64,000 nt of DNA from Corynebacterium jeikeium (GCF_000738265.1 NZ_JFCQ01000001.1:248001-312000); one strand, 5' to 3'; positions 27,220 through 36,195 are shown, numbered from the stretch's first letter. Made by a program: numbers and translations. The notes: generated by a model not told the origin, from the letters alone.

Positions 27220-28191
27220 GTGTCCACCACCCACTGGATCGACAATCAAAAGAACCTGATGCTGTTTAGCGGCAGGGCTCATCCGGAATTGGGGGAGGCT
27301 GTTGCCCGCGAACTGGGCATCGAGGTCACTCCGACCACCGCCCGCGACTTCGCCAATGGCGAGATCTTCGTTCGCTTCGAAGAGTCCGTCCGCGGTTCCG
27401 ATGCCTTCGTGCTCCAGTCCCACCCGCAGCCGTTGAATAACTGGCTGATGGAACAGTTGATCATGATCGACGCTCTGAAGCGCGGCTCTGCCAAGCGCAT
27501 CACCGCGATCTTGCCGTTCTACCCCTACGCCCGCCAGGACAAAAAGCACCGCGGCCGCGAGCCGATCTCCGCCCGCCTGGTTGCCGACCTGTTGAAGACC
27601 GCCGGCGCGGACCGCATCGTCTCCGTCGACCTGCACACGGATCAGATCCAGGGCTTCTTCGATGGCCCGGTGGACCACATGCACGCCATGCCGATCCTGA
27701 CCGACCATGTGAAGTCCAACTACAACCTGGACAACATCTGCGTGGTCTCCCCCGATGCCGGCCGCGTGAAGGTAGCCGAGAAGTGGGCCAACGTGCTGGG
27801 CGATGCCCCGCTGGCCTTCATCCACAAGACCCGCGACGTGGACGTGGCCAACAAGGTCACCGCCAACCGCGTGGTCGGTGACGTGAAGGGCCGCACCTGC
27901 GTGCTGCTGGACGACATGATCGATACCGGTGGAACCATCGCCGGCGCCGTCGGCGTGCTGCGCGAAGCTGGCGCGGGCGACGTGATCATCGCTACCACCC
28001 ACGGTGTGTTCAGCGGCCCGGCACGCGAGCGCCTGAGCAACTGTGGCGCCCGCGAGATCATCACCACCGACACGCTGCCGCAGTCCACTGAGGGCTGGGA
28101 CAACCTGACGGTGCTGTCGATCGCCCCGCTGGTGGCTAAGACCATTCACGAGATCTTCGAGAATGGCTCCGTGACCACTCTGTTTGAGTAG
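27220..28191 (+). CDS. prs: Ribose-phosphate pyrophosphokinase
   Basis: Synthesises PRPP from ribose 5-phosphate and ATP for nucleotide, His and Trp synthesis. The 323 residues match family length. Visible are the ATP-binding FYPYARQDKKHRGREPISARLV flexible-loop region (given as FYPYARQDKK and REPISARL), the cation-binding DLHTDQIQGFFD and the PRPP loop VLLDDMIDTGGTIAGA. Start is GTG at 27220, preceded by GGAAGG. It sits between glmU and rplY. Identification is certain. Confidence 0.97.
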   Translation: MSTTHWIDNQKNLMLFSGRAHPELGEAVARELGIEVTPTTARDFANGEIFVRFEESVRGSDAFVLQSHPQPLNNWLMEQLIMIDALKRGSAKRITAILPFYPYARQDKKHRGREPISARLVADLLKTAGADRIVSVDLHTDQIQGFFDGPVDHMHAMPILTDHVKSNYNLDNICVVSPDAGRVKVAEKWANVLGDAPLAFIHKTRDVDVANKVTANRVVGDVKGRTCVLLDDMIDTGGTIAGAVGVLREAGAGDVIIATTHGVFSGPARERLSNCGAREIITTDTLPQSTEGWDNLTVLSIAPLVAKTIHEIFENGSVTTLFE

Positions 28192-28376
28192 TTTTATTCC
28201 CCGGTTGGGGGTGTGCTAACATACTTTCGAATCTCGGCGAGGGCTGAATTCTTCTACAGGATTTGGCCGTTATCGGCGCGAAAAGCACATTCCCCCTTCT
28301 TTTTGTTTGACGTAACCTTTAAGCGAGACCGCTCGCGTGCGGGTGCGTGACCAATAAAACTGTGGGATGCATACAC

Positions 28377-28400
28377 GCCGCGAGATATCGCGGCATTTTT
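28377..28400 (+). terminator. Intrinsic terminator in the prs-rplY gap
   Basis: GCCGCGA (28377-28383) pairs with TCGCGGC (28388-28394) around GATA, followed by ATTTTTTAT. It lies 70 bases before the rplY start and 186 after the prs stop. It either ends the prs transcript or acts as an attenuator in the rplY leader. Confidence 0.7.
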
Positions 28401-28469
28401 TATGCCCGCGGTTGAAACGCACAAAGCAATCAGAGTCCATCTGAAGCGTAAAACTAGAAGGAGAAATTC

Positions 28470-29114
28470 ATGGCTGATATCACCCGTCTGAAGGGCGAGC
28501 TGCGTACCGAGTTCGGCAAGGGCGCTTCCCGCCGCCTGCGTCGCGACTTCCGCGTTCCGGCTGTTGTCTACGGCAACAAGCTGGAGCCGATGCACGTCCA
28601 CGTTGACATCCTGGAGTTCCAGGCAATCCTGCGTAACGAGGGCGTCAACGCCGTTCTGGAGCTGGAGGTCGAGGGCCAGGACCACCTGGTCATGATCAAG
28701 GCTGTTGACCAGAACGTGCTGACCCTGGACGTTGACCACGCTGACCTGCTGAACGTTAAGCGCGGCGAAAAGGTTGAGGTTGACGTTCCGGTTGTCTTCA
28801 CTGGTGAGGCAGCTCCGGGCGCCCTGGTCACCCAGGAAGCAGACGTCATCACCATCCTGGCTGACGTTCTGAACATTCCGGAAGAGATCACCGTCGATGT
28901 TGAGGGCAAGGAAATCGGCGACCAGATCCTGGCTAGCGACCTGCAGATGCCGGGCAACGCTTCCCTGGTTTCCGAAGAGGACACCCTGATCATCAACGTT
29001 GTGGAGCCGGTGGAAGAGGAACTGCCGGAGCCGGACGCAGAGGGCGAAGCCGCCGAGGGCGAGGCTGCCGAGGCAGCCGAGGGCGAGTCCGCAGAGGGCG
29101 AGTCCGAGGAGTAA
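28470..29114 (+). CDS. rplY: 50S ribosomal protein L25 (long, Ctc type)
   Basis: Binds the 5S rRNA region of the large subunit. The 214-residue protein is the long TL5/Ctc form. An N-terminal L25 domain (about 1-92: TEFGKGASRRLRRDFRVPAV, VYGNKLEPMHVHVD) is followed by a beta C-terminal domain (to about 185). The last 30 residues are acidic and made of E-G-E-A-A-type repeats. ATG at 28470 has AGAAGGAGAA seven bases upstream. A 278-base gap with a terminator-like hairpin precedes it, and a strong terminator follows. Confidence 0.95.
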   Translation: MADITRLKGELRTEFGKGASRRLRRDFRVPAVVYGNKLEPMHVHVDILEFQAILRNEGVNAVLELEVEGQDHLVMIKAVDQNVLTLDVDHADLLNVKRGEKVEVDVPVVFTGEAAPGALVTQEADVITILADVLNIPEEITVDVEGKEIGDQILASDLQMPGNASLVSEEDTLIINVVEPVEEELPEPDAEGEAAEGEAAEAAEGESAEGESEE

Positions 29115-29136
29115 ACCACTCCCCCTTCACCCACTG

Positions 29137-29179
29137 GGGCCACACACGTGCAACCTACGCACGGTGTGGCCCTTTTTTA
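29137..29179 (+). terminator. Intrinsic terminator of rplY
   Basis: GGGCCACAC (29137-29145) pairs with GTGTGGCCC (29164-29172), with a further inner CGTGC/GCACG stem, and is followed by TTTTTTATT. Confidence 0.93.
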
Positions 29180-29226
29180 TTGACGCCACCCCACGGCTGC
29201 GGGGGCTGTCCGGGGTGGACAGTACA

Positions 29227-29841
29227 ATGACCGTCAGTGAGCTAGAGAGAGGGCTGGAGAAGGTGGCGTCCCAAAACAAAAAGCAACACACCAACAGCGA
29301 CACGTGGCTGCTCGTCGGCTTGGGCAACCCCGGCGATAAATACGCTACGACAAGGCACAACGTCGGGCGCATGGTGATTGGCGAGGTGCTCGATCGACAA
29401 GTTCCAGCCGCACGGCTGAGTACCCACAAGAAGACCAACACCGACATCGCCGAAGTGAACATCGCGGGGCGCAAGGTGGTGCTGGCGCAACCGCGGACGT
29501 ACATGAACGTCTCCGGTGGGCCGGTACAGCAGCTGGCGGCGTTCTTTAAAATCCCGGCGGAGAACATCATCGTGGCCTACGACGACCTGGAAGGCGATCC
29601 GGGGGCAGTGAAGCTGCGACAGTCCGGTGGCGACAAGGGGCACAACGGGCTGAAATCCATCACAAAGTCGCTGGGCACGAAGGACTATTGGCGCCTGTCG
29701 TGTGGCATCGGGCGGCCACCCGGTCGAATGGATCCGGCGGCCTATGTGCTGAAGCCCTTCCCGAAGAGCGAGGCCGCCGACGTGGCGATAATGTGTGCCG
29801 ACGCGGCGGATGAGGTCGAGCGGCTGCTGGCGCAGTGCTAG
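29227..29841 (+). CDS. pth: Peptidyl-tRNA hydrolase, first copy
   Basis: Releases tRNA from prematurely dropped peptidyl-tRNA. The ATG at 29227 gives 204 residues; the frame is open further upstream but that overlaps the rplY terminator. Family motifs are present: VGLGNPGDKYATTRHN with the catalytic His, TYMNVSGG with Asn, YDDLEGDPG with the catalytic Asp, and GGDKGHNGLKS. The usual HDELD is YDDLE here, a mild divergence from the second copy. A second pth starts 107 bases downstream. Both have the residues needed for activity. Confidence 0.93.
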   Translation: MTVSELERGLEKVASQNKKQHTNSDTWLLVGLGNPGDKYATTRHNVGRMVIGEVLDRQVPAARLSTHKKTNTDIAEVNIAGRKVVLAQPRTYMNVSGGPVQQLAAFFKIPAENIIVAYDDLEGDPGAVKLRQSGGDKGHNGLKSITKSLGTKDYWRLSCGIGRPPGRMDPAAYVLKPFPKSEAADVAIMCADAADEVERLLAQC

Positions 29842-29890
29842 AAGTACAGGGCTAGAAACACAGGGCTAGAAGTACAAGGCTAGAGGCACC
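29837..29890 (+). repeat. Four 14-bp repeats at the first pth stop
   Basis: The units GCTAGAAGTACAGG, GCTAGAAACACAGG, GCTAGAAGTACAAG and GCTAGAGGCACC are adjacent. The first contains the stop TAG of pth, and each later unit repeats TAG. The unit resembles the 15-bp repeat after nnr. Confidence 0.8.
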
Positions 29891-29948
29891 TTCCCCGGCG
29901 GGATAAGCGGCGCCGGGGACCTGAAAGAGATGTGAGAGACTAGAGCGC

Positions 29949-30632
29949 GTGAGTTCCTTGAAGAAGATTTTCGCGACCTTGTTTGGCCGTCACCGCGACG
30001 GCGGTGCAGATGGCTCCGGCTCGGCCGAGCGCGCGACTGCGACCACCCCGGATATCAAGCCCGAGTTCCTGGTTGTCGGCCTGGGCAACCCCGGCGCGAA
30101 GTACGCCGGGACCAGGCACAACATCGGGTACATGGCTGTCGATGAGCTGCTAGAAAGGCATTCGGGACAGTTGCAGCCCGTCGCGGGCGCGCCGGCGCAG
30201 GTAGCGCTGGTGGAGATTGCTGAAGTACCCGTGGCGCTGGTGCGTTCCACGACGTACATGAACGAATCCGGCGCGGCCATCGGCCCGCTGGCGGAGCAAT
30301 ACGGCATTCCCAGCCAGAAGGTCATCGTTCTCCACGATGAGTTGGACATCGCGCCCGGGCGCATCCGTATCAAGGACCAGGGCGGGGAGGGCGGCCACAA
30401 CGGGTTGAAGTCCACCACCCGCCACCTGGGCACTAACCAGTACACCCGCGTGCGCATGGGCATTGGGCGCCCGCCGCAGGGCACTAGCGTGATCGATTTC
30501 GTGCTTTCCGTATTCGATACTGACGGGGAGCAGACTTGGCTGAGCACAGCGATCGACACGGCCGCGGACGCGGTAGAGCTGATCGTGACCAAGGGCAACG
30601 ACATCGCCCGCAATGACATTCACACCCGCTAG
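29949..30632 (+). CDS. pth: Peptidyl-tRNA hydrolase, second copy
   Basis: A paralogue of the gene just upstream, 227 residues. About 38 extra residues at the N-terminus (basic, then G- and A-rich) precede VGLGNPGAKYAGTRHN. Other motifs are TYMNESGAA, the canonical HDELDIAPG and GGEGGHNGLKS. The GTG at 29949 is the start. Tandem pth genes are known in corynebacteria, so the pair is probably an old duplication. Why two are kept is not evident; the more canonical active-site sequence suggests this copy is the main housekeeping enzyme. Confidence 0.92.
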   Translation: MSSLKKIFATLFGRHRDGGADGSGSAERATATTPDIKPEFLVVGLGNPGAKYAGTRHNIGYMAVDELLERHSGQLQPVAGAPAQVALVEIAEVPVALVRSTTYMNESGAAIGPLAEQYGIPSQKVIVLHDELDIAPGRIRIKDQGGEGGHNGLKSTTRHLGTNQYTRVRMGIGRPPQGTSVIDFVLSVFDTDGEQTWLSTAIDTAADAVELIVTKGNDIARNDIHTR

Positions 30633-30658
30633 GGGCTACCAGCTAGGCTTGATGCATT

Positions 30659-32305
30659 ATGAGCTCTACTGCTACTGAGGCCAACCGCCGCCGCACATTC
30701 GCCGTTATCGCCCACCCGGACGCTGGTAAGTCCACCCTCACCGAGGCTCTTGCCCTGCACGCCCACATGATTAAGGAAGCCGGTGCGGTCCACGGAAAGG
30801 CGGGGCGTAAGTCCACCGTCTCTGACTGGATGGATATGGAGAAGGACCGCGGCATCTCCATCGCCTCCTCCGCCCTACAGTTCGAATACGCCCCGGAGGG
30901 CCACGAGGGCGAGCCGTACATGATCAACCTGGTAGACACCCCGGGTCACGCCGATTTCTCGGAGGATACCTACCGAGTTCTTTCTGCTGTGGACGCCGCG
31001 GTGATGCTGATTGACGGGGCGAAGGGCCTGGAGCCTCAGACGCTGAAGCTGTTCCGAGTGTGTAAGGCCCGCGGCCTGCCGATCGTTACGGTGGTGAACA
31101 AGTGGGACCGTCCGGGGCGCAGCCCGCTGGAGCTGGTGGATGAGATCGTCAACGAGATTCAGCTGCAGCCCACTCCCCTTTTCTGGCCCGTCGGTGAGGC
31201 CGGCGATTTCCGCGGTCTGGCGCGCATCAACGACGATGGCGAAGCTGAGGAGTACATCCACTTTCTGCGCACCGCCGGTGGCTCGACCATCGCGCCGGAG
31301 GAGCACTACACCCCGGAGCAGGCCGCCGAGCGGGAAGCCGATGTCTGGGACACGGCCGCGGAAGAAGTCGAGCTACTGGCCGCGGACGGCGCCCTGCACG
31401 ACCAGGAGCTCTTCCTGGAATGCACCACTTCCCCTCTGATCTTCGCCTCCGCGATGCTGAACTTCGGCGTGCACCAGATCCTGGATACGCTATGCGCGCT
31501 TGCCCCCGCACCGGCTGGACGCGATTCAGATCCCAAGGTCGTGGAGGCCGCCGCGGGTGGCAACTCCGTCGCCGTGGACGAGCATCGCGATCCGAGTGAC
31601 GAGTTTTCCGGCGTGGTGTTTAAGGTACAGGCGGGCATGGACCGCAATCACCGCGACTCCCTGGCCTTCATGCGCGTGGTCTCCGGCGTGTTTGAACGTG
31701 GCATGCAGGTCACGCACGCCCAGTCAGGCCGGTCTTTCTCTACGAAGTACGCCCTGACGGTGTTTGGCCGTACCCGCTCGACCGTGGAGGCCGCGTACCC
31801 CGGCGACATCGTCGGCCTGGTGAACGCGGGCTCGCTAGCGCCCGGCGACACGATCTACAGCGGCAAAAAGGTGCAGTTCCCGCCCATGCCGCAATTCGCG
31901 CCGGAGCACTTCCGCACGCTGCGCGCCAAGTCTCTGGGCAAGTACAAGCAGTTCCGCAAGGCCCTCGAGCAGTTGGATTCCGAAGGCGTTGTGCAGATCC
32001 TGCGCAACGATGCGCGCGGTGACGCTAACCCGGTCATGGCCGCCGTTGGCCCCATGCAGTTCGAGGTTATGCAGGCGCGCATGGACGTTGAGTACAACGT
32101 GGAGACCGTGGCCGACCCTGTACCCTACTCTGTCGCCCGTCGTACCGACGCCGAATCCGCGCCGGTGCTGGCCAAGCAGCGAGGCGTGGAGATTTTCACC
32201 CGCTCCGATGGGGAACTGATCGCCCTGTTCGGCGACAAGTGGAAGCTGGCTTTCGTGGAGAAGGAGCATCCGGAGCTGACGATGGAGCCGCTGGTCGCCG
32301 ACTAG
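30659..32305 (+). CDS. prfC: Peptide chain release factor 3
   Basis: A translational GTPase that recycles RF1 and RF2 after termination. The 548-residue protein has the G1 loop AHPDAGKSTLTEAL, switch II VDTPGHADFSEDTYR and the G4 motif NKWDR. Domain II (about 320-400) and the RF3-specific C-terminal domain (PPMPQFAPEHFRTLRAKSLG) follow. Two RF3-typical insert regions look somewhat expanded (about 225-300). ATG at 30659 lies 27 bases after the second pth stop; both belong to translation quality control. A 13-bp repeat follows its stop. Confidence 0.95.
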   Translation: MSSTATEANRRRTFAVIAHPDAGKSTLTEALALHAHMIKEAGAVHGKAGRKSTVSDWMDMEKDRGISIASSALQFEYAPEGHEGEPYMINLVDTPGHADFSEDTYRVLSAVDAAVMLIDGAKGLEPQTLKLFRVCKARGLPIVTVVNKWDRPGRSPLELVDEIVNEIQLQPTPLFWPVGEAGDFRGLARINDDGEAEEYIHFLRTAGGSTIAPEEHYTPEQAAEREADVWDTAAEEVELLAADGALHDQELFLECTTSPLIFASAMLNFGVHQILDTLCALAPAPAGRDSDPKVVEAAAGGNSVAVDEHRDPSDEFSGVVFKVQAGMDRNHRDSLAFMRVVSGVFERGMQVTHAQSGRSFSTKYALTVFGRTRSTVEAAYPGDIVGLVNAGSLAPGDTIYSGKKVQFPPMPQFAPEHFRTLRAKSLGKYKQFRKALEQLDSEGVVQILRNDARGDANPVMAAVGPMQFEVMQARMDVEYNVETVADPVPYSVARRTDAESAPVLAKQRGVEIFTRSDGELIALFGDKWKLAFVEKEHPELTMEPLVAD

Positions 32306-32308
32306 TCC

Positions 32309-32360
32309 GGCCTGATTTCTGGGGCAGACTTCTGGGCCAAACTTGTAGGCCAGACTTCCG
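32309..32360 (+). repeat. Four 13-bp repeats after the prfC stop
   Basis: The adjacent units are GGCCTGATTTCTG, GGGCAGACTTCTG, GGCCAAACTTGTA and GGCCAGACTTCCG. The consensus resembles the 13-bp unit after the acyltransferase gene at 9051. Confidence 0.75.
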
Positions 32361-32372
32361 GCTCAGCCAGAA

Positions 32373-32425
32373 AAAATATTGCACAGGGTTGGCAACAATT
32401 CACCACCTGTGTAATATTTTGTGCA
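32373..32425 (+). promoter_or_regulatory. MMPL gene promoter, leaderless start and palindromic operator
   Basis: TTGGCA (32389-32394) and TAATAT (32412-32417) are 17 bp apart. The expected transcription start is the A of the ATG at 32425, so the mRNA is probably leaderless; no ribosome-binding site is seen. A 15-bp arm AAAATATTGCACAGG (32373-32387) has a near-perfect inverted copy at 32406-32420 overlapping the -10. The TetR gene downstream is the natural candidate repressor. Confidence 0.65.
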
Positions 32426-34845
32426 TGGCTAAACTTCTGTATCGCGTCGGTCGTTCCGCATACTTTCACAAGTGGCGTTTCCTCGCCGTCTGGCTCATCG
32501 TGCTGGTCGGCGTAGGCACCGCCTCTGCACTGCTAACGAAACCAACTTCCCAGTCCTTCACGATTCCTGGACTGGAATCCATCGAAACCCAGGAAAGGAT
32601 CAAGGAGCTCTTCCCCAATGGTGAGGATGCCGATGCGCTAGAGGCCGCCAAGGGCAAGCTAGTCATCCAAGCCCCCGAGGGGCAGAACCTCGCGGAGGGC
32701 GAGGCAGCTCAGTCGACCGAGGACATTCTGCAGGCGCTGCAGAAGCTGGACTTCCTGCAGGACAAGGAAAAGCTAGTCTCCCCTGTCCTAGCCAGCGAAA
32801 ATATGCACCAGCAGATGGCTCCGATGAAGCAGAAGCAGGGCATGCCGAAGGAACAGGTTGCCTCCGACATTGCTGCTTTAACCCCCCTAAGCCCCGACAA
32901 GCGCACCGGCATCATCGAGGTCTCCTTCGACGCGGAGACCGCCACCGACGTCCCCGCCGAGGATGTGAAGAAGTTCGAGGAGGTGGTCAAGGACAACAAG
33001 GGCAACCTCCAAGTCGGCTGGTCTGGTAACGCATTCCAGCAGCCAGAGATGAGCATGGCCTCCGAAATCATCGGCCTTGCCGTCGCTGCCATCGTGCTGA
33101 TCGTCACCTTCGGCAGCCTCGTCGCCGCCGGCCTGCCGTTGCTTTCCGCGGTAATCGGCGTGGGTACCGGCATCGGTATCGTCATGGCCGCGACCTCCAT
33201 CACCGACAGCATTAACTCCATGACCCCGACCCTGGCCTCCATGATCGGCCTGGCCGTGGGCATCGACTACGCGCTGTTCATCCTCTCCCGCTTCCGCAGC
33301 GAGCTGATCGCCCATGTGAACGGGCAAGATCTGGAGCCGAAGGAGCTGCAGCAGAAATTCAAGACCATTCCCGCCAAGGAGCGGGCGCATCTGGCCGGGC
33401 TGGCCGTCGGCAAGGCCGGTTCCGCCGTGGTATTCGCTGGCCTTACGGTGCTGATCGCACTGGCCGCGCTGTCGATCATCAACATTCCTTTCCTTACCGC
33501 CATGGCGCTGGCCGCCGCGCTGACAGTGGCCATCGCCGTTATCGTCGCAATCACCCTGCTTCCCGCCATCATGGGTCTGATCGGCACGAAGGTCTTCGCT
33601 GGCCGCGCCCCGATCGTCAAGGCACCGGACCCGGAGAACGACAAGCCGACCATGGGCCTGAAATGGGTGCGCGTGATCCGCAAGAAGCCCGCGCTGTGGT
33701 TGATCGCCTCTGCGGTTCTGCTGGTTCTTTTGGCCATCCCCGCCATGAACCTGCGCCTGGCCATGCCTTCCAATGGATCCATGGCTAAGGGCACGCCGAA
33801 CCGAGTGGCGTACGAAATGACCGAGGAGGGCTTCGGCGCCGGCCGCAATGCACCAATGGTCGCCCTCGTCGAATACGGCAGCCTCGACGAAAAGCAGAGG
33901 GCCACCGCCGCACAAGAGGCAGTGGCCACACTCCAGGGCACCGACGGCGTAGACAACGCGCAGATTGTTCAGACCAACGGAGATCCGCACAATCCCGCCG
34001 ACTTGGGCACCGCAGCCCAGGTGCTCATCACCCCGTCCTACGGAGCAACGGATGCCCGCGCGGCCGACGTGCTAGAGCAGATGCGCGCCGCGGAAGCCGG
34101 TTACACCAACAAGACCGGCGCCAGCTACGCCATCACCGGCGTAACGCCCATGTACGAGGACATCTCCCAGCGCCTGTCGGACGTCCTCATCCCCTACATC
34201 GCCATTGTGCTGGTGCTGGCGTTCATCCTGCTTATGGTGGTGTTCCGTTCCATCTGGGTACCGCTAATCGCCGCGCTCGGCTTCGGCCTGTCCGTCGCCG
34301 CCACGTTCGGCGTCACCGTTGCACTGTGGCAGGAAGGCTTCGGCGGAATCATCGACGATCCGCAGCCGATCATTTCCTTCCTCCCCATCATGCTGATCGG
34401 TATCGTCTTCGGCCTGGCCATGGACTACCAGGTCTTCCTTGTCACCCGCATGCGCGAAGGCTGGGCGCACGGCAAGACCGCCGGCAACGCCACGGCCAAC
34501 GGCTTTAAGCACGGCGCGCGTGTAGTCACAGCCGCCGCGCTGATCATGATCTCGGTCTTCGCCGCGTTCATCATGGCCGACGAGCCGTTCATTAAGGTTA
34601 TGGGCTTTGCCTTGGCCACCGCCGTATTTTTTGACGCCTTCGTCGTCCGCATGACCTTTATTCCAGCGACGATGTTCCTTCTCGACGAGCACGCGTGGAA
34701 GTTCCCCACGTGGCTGGGCAAGATCATCCCCGCTGTCGATGTCGAAGGCGAAAGCCTGGTCGGCCTGGAAGCAGGAGCGAAGAACGATCACGCCAACCAA
34801 GAGGACGATGGGCGCCCTGCGGAGGCGCTAGAGGATGGGAAGTAG
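32425..34845 (+). CDS. MMPL-family RND transporter
   Basis: A proton-driven exporter of the MMPL group, 806 residues. An N-terminal helix (WRFLAVWLIVLVGVGTASALL) is followed by an extracytoplasmic domain (about 35-200) and five to six helices containing GLAVGIDYALFILSRFR. A second helix and loop unit then contains GIVFGLAMDYQVFLVTRMREG, where the conserved Asp-Tyr pairs sit. The cargo is unknown; corynebacterial relatives export trehalose mycolates or drugs, but the essential mycolate exporter context is absent. It is followed directly by a TetR gene, suggesting inducible efflux. The start ATG at 32425 fits a leaderless transcript. Confidence 0.87.
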   Translation: MAKLLYRVGRSAYFHKWRFLAVWLIVLVGVGTASALLTKPTSQSFTIPGLESIETQERIKELFPNGEDADALEAAKGKLVIQAPEGQNLAEGEAAQSTEDILQALQKLDFLQDKEKLVSPVLASENMHQQMAPMKQKQGMPKEQVASDIAALTPLSPDKRTGIIEVSFDAETATDVPAEDVKKFEEVVKDNKGNLQVGWSGNAFQQPEMSMASEIIGLAVAAIVLIVTFGSLVAAGLPLLSAVIGVGTGIGIVMAATSITDSINSMTPTLASMIGLAVGIDYALFILSRFRSELIAHVNGQDLEPKELQQKFKTIPAKERAHLAGLAVGKAGSAVVFAGLTVLIALAALSIINIPFLTAMALAAALTVAIAVIVAITLLPAIMGLIGTKVFAGRAPIVKAPDPENDKPTMGLKWVRVIRKKPALWLIASAVLLVLLAIPAMNLRLAMPSNGSMAKGTPNRVAYEMTEEGFGAGRNAPMVALVEYGSLDEKQRATAAQEAVATLQGTDGVDNAQIVQTNGDPHNPADLGTAAQVLITPSYGATDARAADVLEQMRAAEAGYTNKTGASYAITGVTPMYEDISQRLSDVLIPYIAIVLVLAFILLMVVFRSIWVPLIAALGFGLSVAATFGVTVALWQEGFGGIIDDPQPIISFLPIMLIGIVFGLAMDYQVFLVTRMREGWAHGKTAGNATANGFKHGARVVTAAALIMISVFAAFIMADEPFIKVMGFALATAVFFDAFVVRMTFIPATMFLLDEHAWKFPTWLGKIIPAVDVEGESLVGLEAGAKNDHANQEDDGRPAEALEDGK

Positions 34846-34855
34846 GGGCGTCACA

Positions 34856-35497
34856 ATGCAAGGCATGAGCACCTCCGGTCTACGGGACCGCAAGAAGGCC
34901 GAGACGCGTACGCGCATTGCTTACGCCACCGTCGACCTATTGGTAAATGAGGGGACAGAAGGCACAACAATCGCCCGGATCGCAGAAAAGGCGAATATAT
35001 CAACGCGCACATTTCACAATTACTTCCCACATCGTGAGGCAGCATTGTTGCACATGCTCAACCAGTTTCTTGACGAAATGGTTGACATGGTGAATCTTGC
35101 AGAACCTGGCAAAAAGTTGATATCGATCGCCGAAGATATTGCAATCAGCTTTTATAATCGACCAGCCGCAAGCCCCACTAGCATCGAATCGCTGTCGCGC
35201 ATTGCCGATCACCTACATGGCACTCCACCCCATCTGCGGGCGGAATTGTTCGGCGATAATGATCGTAGGTTCCACAGCGGTCTAGAGTTTTTCTCCCCTC
35301 TTGTGCAGGCATTACAGGACTATAGCTATCGAGAGGGGAAGGAACTGAGCACCCCGAATGCGCTCCTTGTCGTTCAAACAATCATGCTCGTCCCCGGCAT
35401 TTTCACCGCACTCGAACAGGACGGATCCCCGTCTACAGATAGTGATGTGAGGAACGCTTTTCACTTATTGGCAAACGGCCTTTCAGAGCTAGGTTAG
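34856..35497 (+). CDS. TetR family transcriptional regulator (1)
   Basis: A 213-residue one-component repressor. The N-terminal helix-turn-helix (TIARIAEKANISTRTFHNYF) is typical; the C-terminal ligand domain has no recognisable ligand signature. The ATG at 34856 follows AAGTAGGGG; M at 34865 is an alternative. It begins ten bases after the MMPL stop and is probably co-transcribed with it. Base composition over about 34950-35250 is visibly more AT-rich than its neighbours, hinting at separate origin. It probably binds the palindrome at 32373-32420, which is an inference. Confidence 0.87.
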   Translation: MQGMSTSGLRDRKKAETRTRIAYATVDLLVNEGTEGTTIARIAEKANISTRTFHNYFPHREAALLHMLNQFLDEMVDMVNLAEPGKKLISIAEDIAISFYNRPAASPTSIESLSRIADHLHGTPPHLRAELFGDNDRRFHSGLEFFSPLVQALQDYSYREGKELSTPNALLVVQTIMLVPGIFTALEQDGSPSTDSDVRNAFHLLANGLSELG

Positions 35498-35529
35498 TGT
35501 AACGTACAAGAATTACTGAAAGGTCCCCC

Positions 35530-36195
35530 ATGTCCTCGAGTTCGAGCATTCCCGAACCCTCTGCATCTCGGCGCGAAGAAAAGAAAGCCTTCACCAAGCG
35601 AAGCCTGATCGATGCTGCCGTCGACCTCTTCATCAACGACGGTCCGGAAGCAGCTACGGTACATGCCATCACCAAGCGGGCAGGCGTGTCGCCCCGCACC
35701 TTTCACAACTACTTCGAACGCCGGGATGACGTCTTCGCCTACTACCTGCACGATGTCTTTGAAAACTTCGCGCAGCACCTACACGACATCGCCGCTGACC
35801 ACCCCACGGGGCGGACTGCGGACATCCTCCGCGACACGATGTGGACCTACTGCTACCCACCACAGAGCCCTGAAGGGGAGATCCTCGACCCAACAGTGCC
35901 GGACATCCGCAAGTTCAAGCCGCTGCTCATCATGCTGGAGCACCCGCAGAAGAACAGTAGTGGGGAGAGCCTCGAGGTAGATCTGCCTTCCCTCACTCAA
36001 CCGGGCACAACCGCGATCTGCGAAATCGACCCTGCCCTCACCCCCTTCGATGCCTTCCTACTGCTGGACGTATCCTTCAGCATTGCACTGCGTGCCATGG
36101 AGGCGGCCGTGGACGATAGGCTATCTGCTGGCTCCACCCCGCGGGAACTCTACGACCGCGCCTTCGACATGCTGGCCAGCGTGGACCGCGGCTAG
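35530..36195 (+). CDS. TetR family transcriptional regulator (2)
   Basis: A second TetR protein of 221 residues. Its helix-turn-helix AITKRAGVSPRTFHNYFERR closely resembles that of the upstream TetR. The C-terminal domain is unrelated at sight and GC-rich like the rest of the genome. A small palindrome TGTA-ACG-TACA in the 32-base gap before the ATG could be an autoregulatory site. Two neighbouring TetR genes behind one exporter may control it in layers, or this one may serve pnuC downstream; the sequence does not decide. Confidence 0.86.
   Translation: MSSSSSIPEPSASRREEKKAFTKRSLIDAAVDLFINDGPEAATVHAITKRAGVSPRTFHNYFERRDDVFAYYLHDVFENFAQHLHDIAADHPTGRTADILRDTMWTYCYPPQSPEGEILDPTVPDIRKFKPLLIMLEHPQKNSSGESLEVDLPSLTQPGTTAICEIDPALTPFDAFLLLDVSFSIALRAMEAAVDDRLSAGSTPRELYDRAFDMLASVDRG

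Noticed and set aside
26809..28149. A 446-codon minus-strand frame across glmU and prs
   Set aside because: It overlaps two certain genes on the other strand and shows only antisense composition.
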